A stretch of 64,000 bases of DNA from an uncultured Rhodospirillales bacterium (GTDB lineage Bacteria > Pseudomonadota > Alphaproteobacteria > Acetobacterales > Acetobacteraceae). Where the stretch lies: contig CAIPLM010000096.1 of assembly GCA_903865895.1 (NCBI GenBank), forward strand, positions 1 to 64,000, read 5' to 3'. Of this stretch, positions 15,637 through 24,059 are shown in pieces. Both the position numbers and the translations under genes were made by a program. Position 1 is the first letter of the stretch, and every line of letters starts with the position of its first letter. The notes under the pieces were generated by a model. It made no database searches and was not told the DNA's origin. It saw only the letters and a list, made by a program, of their open reading frames with translations.

Positions 15637-16587
15637 ATGGCGGACGGTAATTCCATCGGCTACGGCGAAACGGCGCTGGTCAGCACGCCGCGGCCGCGCG
15701 TCGGTTCCATGCGCCGATTTGCGCGCAGGCGCTCGTTGTTTGCGATCTTACTCTGTTCGCCCCTCATCGCGCTCGTGGTCGGCCTGCAATTCTATCCGGC
15801 GGGATATGCGTTCTACTTGAGCATGCTCAACCGGAAGATGACCGGGTTCGTCCTGTTCGACAATTTCACCTTCCTGATGGGCCAGGATTCGTTCCAGCTC
15901 GTGGTGTTCCAGTCCTGCCTGTTCGCCGTCTCCGCAGTGGTCTTCAAGGCCTTGCTCGGCTTCATCCTCGCCCATCTCATGCACAACATCCGCGGCCAAA
16001 ACCAGCGCATCTGGCGCGGCCTGCTGCTGATCCCCTGGGTTATCCCGCTGGCCCTCTCCACGCTCACCTGGTGGTGGCTGTTCGACCCTGCCTATTCCGC
16101 GCTGAACTGGACGCTGAAGTGGTTCGGCCTGCCCTCCATCCCCTTCCTCGGCACGGTGTGGAACGCCCGCATCTCCGTCATCGTGGTCAACGTCTGGTTC
16201 GGCGCGCCGTTCTTCATGATCATGTATCTGGCAGCGCTGAAATCGGTCCCCGAGCAGCTCTATGAGGCCGCGGCGATCGACGGCGCCGGGGCGGTGCAGC
16301 GGCTGTTCTTCATCACCCTGCCGATGATGCGCAACATCATCCTGATCACCGTGCTGTACTCCCTGATCGTCACCTTCGCCGACTTCGACATCGTACGCAT
16401 CCTCACCAATGGCGGCCCGCAGGACGGCACGCATCTCTTCGCCACATACGCCTTCCAGGTCGGCATCCAGTCCGGCAACATCCCCCGCGGCGCCGCGGTC
16501 AGCCTCTTCATGTTCCCGATCCTCGCGGCACTGGCCTTCTTCGTGCTGCGCGATGTGATCAAGCGCAACAAGGAGATCACGGCATGA
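15637..16587 (+). CDS. Sugar ABC transporter permease (MalF/UgpA type)
   Basis: A 316-residue inner-membrane permease with about six transmembrane segments after a basic cytosolic N-terminus. The EAA loop QLYEAAAIDGAGAVQRLFFITLPMM contacts the ATPase. A GGGAGG ribosome-binding site precedes the ATG. It pairs with the next gene (4-base ATGA overlap) to form the channel of the first sugar importer. It is separated from its binding protein by a strong stem-loop, which likely lowers its expression relative to that protein. Confidence 0.92.
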   Translation: MADGNSIGYGETALVSTPRPRVGSMRRFARRRSLFAILLCSPLIALVVGLQFYPAGYAFYLSMLNRKMTGFVLFDNFTFLMGQDSFQLVVFQSCLFAVSAVVFKALLGFILAHLMHNIRGQNQRIWRGLLLIPWVIPLALSTLTWWWLFDPAYSALNWTLKWFGLPSIPFLGTVWNARISVIVVNVWFGAPFFMIMYLAALKSVPEQLYEAAAIDGAGAVQRLFFITLPMMRNIILITVLYSLIVTFADFDIVRILTNGGPQDGTHLFATYAFQVGIQSGNIPRGAAVSLFMFPILAALAFFVLRDVIKRNKEITA

Positions 16588-17453
16588 GTGCCACCATCGC
16601 GCGGCCTGGCAGCCTGCACCGCCAGCGCCAATGGACCTTGTGGGGCAGCTACACGGCGCTGAGTTTCTTCGTCGTCGTCTTCCTTGTGCCGCCCTTCTAC
16701 ATGCTGATGACCAGCCTGAAGTCCTCGGCCGAGATTTCCGCCGAAGCCGGCAATCCCTGGTATCCGCACAGCCCGACGCTGGCGAACTACATGACGCTGC
16801 TCGGCAGCGACTCGTTCATGCGCTACTTCTTCAACTCCGTCTGGGTCACCGCCGTCGTGGTGGTGGTCTCGATGGTGATATCCATCCTCTCGGCGTTCGC
16901 ACTATCGCGCATGGGCTTCAAGGGCGCTCAGGTGCTGTCCACCGGGGTGTTCCTCACCTACCTCATCCCGCCCTCGCTGCTGTTCATCCCGCTGTTCCAG
17001 ATCGTCGGCTGGCTCGGCCTCATCAACAGCACCTGGGTGCTGGTCCTGCTGTTCCCGACGCTGGCGGTGCCCTTCGCCACATGGATCATGATCGGCTATT
17101 TCAGCTCGATCCCGAAGGAGCTTGACGAGGCGGCCCTGATCGATGGCGCCTCGTATATGCAGATCCTGGTGCAGATCTTCATCCCCGTCGCGCTGCCCGG
17201 CATCATCGCCGCCACGATATTCGCCTTCACCATCAGCTGGGGCGCTTTCCTGTATCCTCTGGCCTATCTCTACAGTGCCGATCAGGTGACGCTGACCGTC
17301 GGGATCGTGCGCGACCTCATCCGCGGTGACGTTTTCGCCTGGGGCATGATCATGGCGGCTTGCGTGATCGGCGCCGCTCCGCCAATCATCATTTATACTT
17401 TCCTCATGGACTACTATGTGGCCGGCCTGACCGCTGGCTCAACGAAGGGGTAG
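16584..17453 (+). CDS. Sugar ABC transporter permease (MalG/UgpE type)
   Basis: A 289-residue membrane permease with about six hydrophobic segments and the EAA loop [28 protein letters not shown]. It starts inside the stop of its partner (ATGA) and ends seven bases before the ATPase gene, so the three are co-translated. MalG-type subunits end with a short cytosolic tail, as here. The substrate is unknown; the carbohydrate uptake class 1 family covers di- and oligosaccharides, polyols and glycerol phosphates. Confidence 0.92.
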   Translation: MSATIARPGSLHRQRQWTLWGSYTALSFFVVVFLVPPFYMLMTSLKSSAEISAEAGNPWYPHSPTLANYMTLLGSDSFMRYFFNSVWVTAVVVVVSMVISILSAFALSRMGFKGAQVLSTGVFLTYLIPPSLLFIPLFQIVGWLGLINSTWVLVLLFPTLAVPFATWIMIGYFSSIPKELDEAALIDGASYMQILVQIFIPVALPGIIAATIFAFTISWGAFLYPLAYLYSADQVTLTVGIVRDLIRGDVFAWGMIMAACVIGAAPPIIIYTFLMDYYVAGLTAGSTKG

Positions 17454-17460
17454 ACGTTCA

Positions 17461-18558
17461 ATGGCTCAGGTTTCCATCCGCAAGGTCGTCAAGGCCTATG
17501 AGGGCAACGTCCAGGCGGTCAAAGGCATCGATCTGGAGATTGCCGATGAGGAGTTCGTCGTGCTCGTCGGCCCGTCCGGCTGCGGCAAGTCGACCACGCT
17601 GCGCATGATCGCCGGTCTCGAGGAAATCACCTCGGGTGACATCGCGATCGGCGGGGAGGTCGTGAACGACGTGCCGCCGCGCGATCGTGACATCGCGATG
17701 GTGTTCCAGAACTACGCGCTCTATCCGCACATGTCCGTCTTCGACAACATGGCCTTCGGCCTGAAACTGCGGAAATTCCCCAAGGAAGAGATCAAGAAGC
17801 GCGTCGATGATGCCGCCAAGATGCTCGACATCGCCATGCTGCTGGATCGCAAGCCCAAGGCCCTTTCGGGCGGCCAGCGCCAGCGCGTCGCCATGGGCCG
17901 CGCCATCGTGCGCAACCCGAAGGTGTTCCTGTTCGACGAGCCGCTCTCCAACCTCGACGCCAAGCTGCGCGTGCAGATGCGCACCGAGATCAAGAAGGTG
18001 CACCAGCTCGTCCCCACCACGACGGTCTACGTGACGCACGATCAGATCGAGGCGATGACCCTGGCGGACCGCGTGGTGGTGATGAACCACGGCATCATCG
18101 AGCAGGTCGGCGCGCCGCAGGAGCTGTACCACAATCCCGCCACCCGCTTCGTCGCCGGCTTCATCGGCTCGCCCGCCATGAACTTCCTCACCGTGAAGCT
18201 GGTGAGCGACAACGGCCTCTATGTCGAACTCGCCGACGGCACCCGCCTTGCGGTCAACCCGGCCCGCATCGATCGCTACAAGCCCCATGCCGGCAAGACG
18301 ATGACCCTCGGCCTGCGCCCCGAGCATCTCACCGAGACCCACACCAACGAGAAGCCCGGCACCGCCTATCTCGACGCCACCGTTGACGTGACGGAGCCGA
18401 TGGGCATGGAGACGATGGTCCACTTCTTCATCAAGGGTGAGCCGGTCTGCGCCCGCGTCGACCCGCTGACGGTGGCCATTCCCGGCCAGATCCTGCGGCT
18501 GGCGGCCGACATGTCGAACATGCACCTGATCGACAACGACACCAACAAGGTCGTCTGA
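17461..18558 (+). CDS. Sugar ABC transporter ATP-binding protein (UgpC/MsmK type)
   Basis: A 365-residue ATPase that powers the two permeases just upstream. Visible are Walker [10 protein letters not shown] (about residues 37-45), the Q-loop in [14 protein letters not shown], the signature [15 protein letters not shown], Walker [16 protein letters not shown], and the switch His in [15 protein letters not shown]. The C-terminal 130 residues form the OB-like regulatory domain of the MalK group (GLRPEHL). A bidirectional terminator follows the stop. MalK-type ATPases are often shared by several importers. Confidence 0.94.
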   Translation: MAQVSIRKVVKAYEGNVQAVKGIDLEIADEEFVVLVGPSGCGKSTTLRMIAGLEEITSGDIAIGGEVVNDVPPRDRDIAMVFQNYALYPHMSVFDNMAFGLKLRKFPKEEIKKRVDDAAKMLDIAMLLDRKPKALSGGQRQRVAMGRAIVRNPKVFLFDEPLSNLDAKLRVQMRTEIKKVHQLVPTTTVYVTHDQIEAMTLADRVVVMNHGIIEQVGAPQELYHNPATRFVAGFIGSPAMNFLTVKLVSDNGLYVELADGTRLAVNPARIDRYKPHAGKTMTLGLRPEHLTETHTNEKPGTAYLDATVDVTEPMGMETMVHFFIKGEPVCARVDPLTVAIPGQILRLAADMSNMHLIDNDTNKVV

Positions 18559-18576
18559 TCCAGGGCTTACCACGGG

Positions 18577-18607
18577 AAAAGGCGGCGCGGATCGGCGCCG
18601 CCTTTTT
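18577..18607. terminator. Bidirectional rho-independent terminator
   Basis: AAAA, GGCGGCGC (18581-18588), loop GGATCG, GCGCCGCC (18595-18602), TTTTT (18603-18607). The 8-bp GC stem is perfect and flanked by A and T runs, so it can stop both the plus-strand ATPase transcript and the convergent cupin transcript. Confidence 0.9.
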
Positions 18608-18969
18608 CATGTCCGGCCGTACTGGTCCTCCAGCCGCTCGATATCACCCTCATCGAGCGTGGCGCCCATCTGCACCTCGATGAATACCACCGGCTCGGCG
18701 CCGTGATTGGCGATGCGGTGGACCTGCCCGAGCCCGATCTCCACCACCTCGCCGGCCATGGCGGCAAAGGTCTCGCTCCCCAGCGTCACCTCCGCCACCC
18801 CCGCGACGATCGTCCAGCATTCGGCGCGGTAGCGGTGGCGCTGCAGCGAGAGCACACCGCCCGGGGCCACGGTGATCCGCTTCACCGCGAAGCCCGGCCC
18901 GGCATCCACCACCACCCAGGTGCCCCAAGGCCGCGTATCGCTCACCCCTATCGTGTAGCTGTTCGCCAT
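18607..18969 (-). CDS. Cupin protein, type II phosphomannose isomerase domain-like
   Basis: A 120-residue single-domain cupin resembling the C-terminal isomerase domain of ManC/AlgA-type bifunctional enzymes. SLQRHRYRAECW and HRIANHGAEPVVFIEVQMG...DIERLEDQYGR match that domain's metal-site and C-terminal signatures. It may interconvert mannose- and fructose-6-phosphate, or be a sugar-binding relative. The ATG at 18969 has an ideal AGGAGG five bases upstream; an in-frame GTG eight codons earlier has none. It diverges from lacI across a palindromic operator, so it is probably in the same regulon as the GH63 operon. Confidence 0.85.
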   Translation of the reverse strand: MANSYTIGVSDTRPWGTWVVVDAGPGFAVKRITVAPGGVLSLQRHRYRAECWTIVAGVAEVTLGSETFAAMAGEVVEIGLGQVHRIANHGAEPVVFIEVQMGATLDEGDIERLEDQYGRT

Positions 18970-18982
18970 CCCCGCCTCCTGA

Positions 18983-19011
18983 TTGACGTCCAAATCGATT
19001 TGGAATACCGC
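18983..19011 (+). promoter_or_regulatory. lacI-operon promoter with LacI-type operator palindrome
   Basis: TTGACG (18983-18988) and TACCGC (19006-19011) are 17 bases apart. The spacer holds the perfect 16-bp palindrome TCCAAATCGATTTGGA (18989-19004), whose central CG is typical of LacI/GalR operators. A repressor bound there would block RNA polymerase. The site also lies 20 bases upstream of the cupin start, so one operator could control both directions. The -10 match is weak. Confidence 0.75.
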
Positions 19012-19049
19012 TTACAGCATAAGAAAACGTTTGGGATCGTCCAGCCCCC

Positions 19050-20099
19050 GTGTCGCTCGCCCGCATCGCCCGCGCCCTCGGCATCTCGGTCACCACCGTC
19101 TCCCGCGCGCTCGCGGGCTACGACGACGTGGCGCCGGCCACCCGCGCTCTGGTGATCGCCGAGGCGGACCGCATCGCTTATCGCCCCAACGAGGCCGCCC
19201 GCCGCCTGCGCCGCGGCCGCGCGGAGGCCATCGGCGTGGTGCTGCCCTCCGGCCCCGGCCAGTTCGACGATCCGTTCTTCCTGCGCATGCTCTCCGCCAT
19301 CGGCCCGGCGCTGGAGGCCGAGAATCTCGATCTGCTCGTCACCACCGCCCGCCCCGGCGCCGACGCGCTGCGCGCCTATCGCCACCTCGTGGAGAACCGC
19401 AAGGTCGACGGCATCATCCTCGCCCGCACCAGGCAGCACGACGAGCGCATCGGCTACCTGCTCGATCGCGATTTCCCCTTCGTCGCCCATGGCCGCTCAC
19501 TCGAGTCGCGCCCCTTCGCCTATGTCGATATCGACGGCGAGGCCGCCTGCCGTGCGGCGACCGAGCGGCTCCTCGGCTTTGGCCACACGAGAATCGCGCT
19601 CATCAACGCCCTGCCGCTCTACATGTTCGCCCATCACCGCAAGGCCGGCTGGCTGGCCGCACTCGGGACGCCCGGCCCTCTGCGCGAGGTCGAACCCACC
19701 GAGGAAAACGGCTTCCGGGCCATGCAGGACCTGCTCACACACGAACGCCCCACCGCCGTGCTCTGCGCCACTGACCGTATCGCGGTCGGCGCCATGCACG
19801 CACTCGCCCATGCCGGGCTGCGCGCCGGGCGCGACGTCGCGCTGATCGGCTACGACGACCTGCCCCTCGCCACCTATACCGATCCGCCGCTCACCACCAT
19901 CGCCCAACCGATCGAGCGCGCGGCGCGGCGCATGGTCGAGATGCTGCTCGCCCGCATCGGCGGCGCCCCCGCCGAGGGGATGCAGGAAATCTGGCCCGCC
20001 CGCCTCATCGCCCGCCAATCCGACGGCCCGCCCGCCGGGACCGACACGCCAAGAAACCACCAGGGAGACTCCCGCCATGAACCGACGCTCCACCCTTAG
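19050..20099 (+). CDS. LacI family transcriptional regulator
   Basis: A 349-residue repressor. The N-terminal helix-turn-helix (LARIARALGISVTTVSRALAG) and hinge helix (YRPNEAARRLRRG) are followed by a periplasmic-binding-protein-like sensor domain with VDGIILARTR, FVAHGR, YVDIDGEAACRAATERLLGFGH and ALIGYDDLPLA. It likely binds the palindrome upstream and is released by an imported sugar or glycoside. The start is GTG with a weak ribosome-binding site. The 3' end overlaps the next gene by 23 bases. Being first in the transport operon implies autoregulation. Confidence 0.93.
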   Translation: MSLARIARALGISVTTVSRALAGYDDVAPATRALVIAEADRIAYRPNEAARRLRRGRAEAIGVVLPSGPGQFDDPFFLRMLSAIGPALEAENLDLLVTTARPGADALRAYRHLVENRKVDGIILARTRQHDERIGYLLDRDFPFVAHGRSLESRPFAYVDIDGEAACRAATERLLGFGHTRIALINALPLYMFAHHRKAGWLAALGTPGPLREVEPTEENGFRAMQDLLTHERPTAVLCATDRIAVGAMHALAHAGLRAGRDVALIGYDDLPLATYTDPPLTTIAQPIERAARRMVEMLLARIGGAPAEGMQEIWPARLIARQSDGPPAGTDTPRNHQGDSRHEPTLHP

Positions 20100-21375
20100 A
20101 CTCGGTGCGGCACTGCTCGCCGCCGCGCTCGCAGGCCCCCCCCTTGTCAGCAGCGCCCTCGCGGCCGACCTGATCTTCTCCTCCGGCGCCCTCGGCCCGG
20201 TGCAGGAGGCGCAGAAGATGCGCACCGTTATCCTCAAGGACTACAAGGGCAAGGTGACCTTCCTGCCCGACGAGCCGCCGGCGCTGCTGACGCGCCTCAA
20301 GGCGGAACTGCAAGGCGGCGCTCGCGTCACCAGCCTGATCGGCGGCAATGACGGCGACCTCGCCGTGCTCGCCGCCGGCGGCGTGCTGGCCCCGGTGGAT
20401 GATGTGGCGGCCTCGCTCGCCAGCCGCGGCTTCGCGCCGGACCTGCTGGCCATGGGCAAGCTCGGCACCGACAAGCAGATGTACATCCCGTGGATGCAGG
20501 CGACCTATTTCATGGTCGCCAACAAGAAGGCCCTGCCCTACCTCCCCGCCGGCGCCGACATCAACGCGCTCACCTTCGAGCAGCTGCGCGCCTGGGGCGA
20601 AGCGGCGCAGAAGGCCACCGGCAAGCGCGTCGTCGGCTTCCCCGCCGGGCCGAACGGGCTGATGCACCGCTTCTTCCAGGGCTTCCTCCTCCCCTCCTAC
20701 ACCGGCGGCGTGGTCACCACCTTCAAGTCGCCCGAGGCCGAGAAGGCCTGGACCGAGTTCGCCGCCCTGTGGAAAACCGTCACGCCGAACTCCACCTCCA
20801 TCAACTTCATGCAGGAGAGCCTGCTCAGCGAGGACGTGTGGATCGGCTTCGACCACGTCGCCCGCCTGCTCAACGCGCTCGAGCAGAAGCCCAATGATTT
20901 CGTCGCCTTCCCCGCCCCCTCCGGCCCCAAGGGCCGCGGCTGGATGCCCGTCGTGGTCGGCCTGGGCATCATGAAGGACGCGCCCGACGCCGCCGGCGCC
21001 AAGGACCTGATCTCCTACCTCACCACCGACAGCACCCAGCTAGTCACCGCCCGCGAGGTCGGCTTCTTCCCCACCGTGCGCGCCACCCTCCCGCCTGACC
21101 TCTCGCCCGGCCTGAAAATGGCGGTCTCCGCCATCCAGGGCACCGGCCAGGCCAAGGACAGCCTCGCCGCCATGCTTCCCTCCGGCCTCGGCGCCAAGGG
21201 CGGCGAGTTCAACAAGGTCTTCCTCGACACCTTCCAGCGCGTCGTGCTGCGCGGCGAGCCGGTGAAGGACGTGCTGGCCCGCCAGGGCGAGACACTTCAG
21301 CGCATTATGACCGAAGCCAATGCCCCGTGCTGGAAGCCCGATCCGGCCAGCACCGGCGTGTGTCAGGTGAAGTAA
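20077..21375 (+). CDS. ABC transporter substrate-binding protein (family 1)
   Basis: A 432-residue periplasmic binding protein with a signal peptide (about residues 1-30, cleavage near ALA-AD); the N-terminus NRRSTLRLG is also compatible with Tat. The mature sequence ends in a Cys-containing tail (NAPCWKPDPASTGVCQVK) that may form a disulfide. It starts inside the end of lacI with a GGGAGA ribosome-binding site. It serves the two permeases and ATPase that follow. With a GH63-like hydrolase in the same operon, the ligand is probably a small glycoside (inference). Confidence 0.9.
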   Translation: MNRRSTLRLGAALLAAALAGPPLVSSALAADLIFSSGALGPVQEAQKMRTVILKDYKGKVTFLPDEPPALLTRLKAELQGGARVTSLIGGNDGDLAVLAAGGVLAPVDDVAASLASRGFAPDLLAMGKLGTDKQMYIPWMQATYFMVANKKALPYLPAGADINALTFEQLRAWGEAAQKATGKRVVGFPAGPNGLMHRFFQGFLLPSYTGGVVTTFKSPEAEKAWTEFAALWKTVTPNSTSINFMQESLLSEDVWIGFDHVARLLNALEQKPNDFVAFPAPSGPKGRGWMPVVVGLGIMKDAPDAAGAKDLISYLTTDSTQLVTAREVGFFPTVRATLPPDLSPGLKMAVSAIQGTGQAKDSLAAMLPSGLGAKGGEFNKVFLDTFQRVVLRGEPVKDVLARQGETLQRIMTEANAPCWKPDPASTGVCQVK

Positions 21376-21397
21376 GAAAGGGGCAGGTGAAGTAAGA
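21364..21397 (+). repeat. 14-bp direct repeat at a gene junction
   Basis: CAGGTGAAGTAAGA occurs at 21364-21377 and 21384-21397. The first copy carries the stop codon of the binding-protein gene, and the second supplies the spacer and first base of the permease ATG. It looks like a recent short tandem duplication that set the intergenic distance. Confidence 0.85.
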
Positions 21398-22242
21398 TGC
21401 GCGGACGTGCCCTCCCCTATTTGCTGGTCGCGCCCGCCGTCATCTTTCTGACGGTGCTGTTCTTCGTGCCCTTGGTGCAGACCATCGCACTGGCCTTCCA
21501 GACGACGAACGGCACCGGCTTCGGCAATTTCGCCCGCATGGCGGACGATCTCAATTTCCACGACGCGGTGGTGAACACCTTCCGCTTCGTCGGCCTCGCC
21601 GTGCCCCTGCAACTCGCGGCCGCCATGGGCATGGCGATGATGCTGCGCCATCTCGGCCGCGGACGGGACACGGTGCTGTGGATCTGGACCATCCCGTTGG
21701 GGCTGTCGGACCTCGCGGCCGGCCTGATCTGGCTCGCGATGCTGAATGACCGCGGCTATCTCGCCAGCCTGCTGTTCCATCTCGGCTTGGTTTCCGAGCC
21801 GCAATCCTGGCTGACCTACGAATCGCCCATGGCCCTCTTCATCGCCGTGGTGATCGCCGAGTTCTGGCGGGCGACCGCGATCGTGGTGGTCATTCTGGTC
21901 GCCGGGCTGCAACTGGTGCCGAAGGAATACGCCGAGGCCGCCTCGGTGTTCGGTGCCTCGCCCTGGCGCATCTTCACCCGCATCACCTTGCCGCTGATGA
22001 AACCGTCCATCCAGTCCGCGTTGATCCTGCGCACCGTGCTGGCCTTCGAGGCCTTCGCGGTGGTGATCGCCATTGGTGGGCGGAACTTCCCGGTGCTGGT
22101 GAGCGAGGCCTATAATTGGCAGAACTTCAACCAGGAACCCGCCGTCGCCGCCGCCTATGCGGTGGTCGTGATGGTGCTCTCTTTGGTCGCCACCGTGGTG
22201 TGGCTGCGCGTGCTGCGCACCCCTGAGGAGCAGCGGGCATGA
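21397..22242 (+). CDS. ABC transporter permease (MalF type)
   Basis: A 281-residue permease of the second sugar importer with about six transmembrane segments. The EAA loop EYAEAASVFGASPWRIFTRITLPLMKPS is near residue 170-195. It overlaps its partner permease by four bases (ATGA). The start follows GGGGCAGGTGAAG within a direct repeat. It forms the transmembrane pore with the next gene product; the substrate is as for the operon. Confidence 0.92.
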   Translation: MRGRALPYLLVAPAVIFLTVLFFVPLVQTIALAFQTTNGTGFGNFARMADDLNFHDAVVNTFRFVGLAVPLQLAAAMGMAMMLRHLGRGRDTVLWIWTIPLGLSDLAAGLIWLAMLNDRGYLASLLFHLGLVSEPQSWLTYESPMALFIAVVIAEFWRATAIVVVILVAGLQLVPKEYAEAASVFGASPWRIFTRITLPLMKPSIQSALILRTVLAFEAFAVVIAIGGRNFPVLVSEAYNWQNFNQEPAVAAAYAVVVMVLSLVATVVWLRVLRTPEEQRA

Positions 22243-23042
22243 CCGGCCGCCGCGCCCTCTATTTCGCCGGCGTCGTGGCGATCTGCGCCTGGGTGCTGGT
22301 GCCGATGTGGCTGCTCGCGGCCAATGCGCTGGGCGGCCAGCCCGTCATCGCCGCCTGGCCGAAACCCTGGCTGCCGCTGTCGATCTCGTTTGCGACCCTC
22401 GCGGAATTCCTCGCCATCGAGGGCGTGTTCCGCGCCATGCTGATCGGCTTCGAGGTCGCGGTGCTCTGCACCCTGTTCTCCGTCGCCCTCGGCCTGCCCG
22501 CCGGCTACGCGCTCGCCCGCTACAGCTTCCGCGGCGCCAACGCCTTCCGCCTGATGGTGCTGCTCACCCGCGCCTTCCCGGTCGGCATCCTCGCTTTGCC
22601 GCTCACTGTCGGCTTCATCCGCCTCGGCCTCTACGACACACCGCTCGGCATCGCGCTGATGCACACCGCCCTCGCTTTGCCCTTCGCCGTGCTGGTCTCC
22701 GCCAGCCTGTTCCAGGCCATCCCGCGCGAGTTGGAAGAGGCCGCCTGGGTGTTCGGCTGCTCGCCCTTGCAGGCGGCCTGGCGCGTGGTGATGCCGCTCG
22801 CTTTGCCCGGCGTCTCCGCGGTGGCGATCTTCGCCTTCGTGATCTCGTGGAACGAGGTCTTCGCCGCCTCGGTGCTCTCGGCGCGCAACCGCACGCTGAC
22901 CGCCTATCTGCTCGCCATGCTCTCGGAAAGCCCGCTCTCCTACCAGTTCGCCGGCGGGCTGCTGCTGATCGCGCCGAGCGTGTTGTTCATCTTCCTGGTG
23001 CGCCGGCATCTCTTCGCCATGTGGGGCATTGCAAGCCGATGA
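22239..23042 (+). CDS. ABC transporter permease (MalG type)
   Basis: A 267-residue partner permease with about six hydrophobic segments and the EAA loop ELEEAAWVFGCSPLQAAWRVVMPLALPG. It overlaps the upstream permease by four bases and is 12 bases from the ATPase gene. Together with its neighbours it completes a binding protein-permease-permease-ATPase set, so this importer should be self-sufficient. Confidence 0.92.
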   Translation: MTGRRALYFAGVVAICAWVLVPMWLLAANALGGQPVIAAWPKPWLPLSISFATLAEFLAIEGVFRAMLIGFEVAVLCTLFSVALGLPAGYALARYSFRGANAFRLMVLLTRAFPVGILALPLTVGFIRLGLYDTPLGIALMHTALALPFAVLVSASLFQAIPRELEEAAWVFGCSPLQAAWRVVMPLALPGVSAVAIFAFVISWNEVFAASVLSARNRTLTAYLLAMLSESPLSYQFAGGLLLIAPSVLFIFLVRRHLFAMWGIASR

Positions 23043-23054
23043 GAGAGGACTGAC

Positions 23055-24059
23055 ATGGCCGGCATCACCATCGAGGGCATCCGTAAATCCTTCGGCACCA
23101 CCACCACCGCGCTCGAAGCCGTCAATCTTGACGTCGCGGACCGCGAATTCGTCGCCCTGCTCGGCCCCTCCGGCTGCGGCAAAACCACGCTGCTGCGCAT
23201 CATCGCCGGGCTCGAAACCCAAACCGCCGGCCGCGTGCTGATCGGCGGGCGGGACATCTCTTCCCTCCCCCCCCGCGCCCGCGGGCTCGCCATGGTCTTC
23301 CAGAACTACGCCGTGTTCCCCCACCTGAAGGTGCGCGACAACATCGCCTTCGGCCTCAAGATGCACGGCGCCGACGCTGCCCGCATCGCTCGCCAGGTGG
23401 TACGCACCGCCTCCCTCCTGCGGCTGGAACCGCTGCTCGACCGTTACCCCGCCCAACTCTCCGGCGGCCAGCGCCAGCGCGTCGCCGTCGCCCGGGCGCT
23501 CGCGGTGGAACCAGCCGTGCTGCTGATGGATGAGCCGCTCTCCAATCTCGACGCCCTGCTGCGCCTCGATATGCGCGCCGAGCTCAAGGAAATCCTCAGC
23601 GAGGCCGGCACCACCACCCTCTACGTCACTCATGACCAGACCGAGGCGATGGCGCTGGCCGATCGCATCGCGGTGCTGCATGCCGGCCGCGTCGAGCAGG
23701 TCGGCACGCCGTCCGAGATCTACCACTGGCCGGCCACCCGCTTCGTCGGCGGCTTCGTCGGCTCGCCGCCGATGAACTTCCTGCCGCGCGACGGCGCCAT
23801 CCTCGGCATCAGGCCGGAGGATATCGACCTCGTCGGCCCCGGCGAGGGCATCGCCTTCCGCGTCAACGTGGTGGAGCCGCTCGGCGCCCAAACGCTGCTG
23901 ACCGGCATCGCCGAATCCCACCTTCTGCGCGTCGCGCTCAACGGCGAGCACCGCATCGCCGCCGGCAGCGACCTCCATATCCGCCCCCGCCCCGATCGCA
24001 TCCGCTGGATGGATGCCGCCACCGGACGCGCCACGACAAGGACCGAGACCAGCCCATGA
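23055..24059 (+). CDS. ABC transporter ATP-binding protein (MalK/UgpC type)
   Basis: A 334-residue ATPase of the second importer: Walker A GPSGCGKTT, Q-loop MVFQNYAVFPHLKV, signature [15 protein letters not shown], Walker [16 protein letters not shown], switch His in YVTHDQTEAMALADR. The C-terminal regulatory domain is shorter than in the first importer's ATPase (GIRPEDIDL onward). It overlaps the glycosidase gene by four bases (ATGA), which ties uptake to hydrolysis. Confidence 0.94.
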   Translation: MAGITIEGIRKSFGTTTTALEAVNLDVADREFVALLGPSGCGKTTLLRIIAGLETQTAGRVLIGGRDISSLPPRARGLAMVFQNYAVFPHLKVRDNIAFGLKMHGADAARIARQVVRTASLLRLEPLLDRYPAQLSGGQRQRVAVARALAVEPAVLLMDEPLSNLDALLRLDMRAELKEILSEAGTTTLYVTHDQTEAMALADRIAVLHAGRVEQVGTPSEIYHWPATRFVGGFVGSPPMNFLPRDGAILGIRPEDIDLVGPGEGIAFRVNVVEPLGAQTLLTGIAESHLLRVALNGEHRIAAGSDLHIRPRPDRIRWMDAATGRATTRTETSP

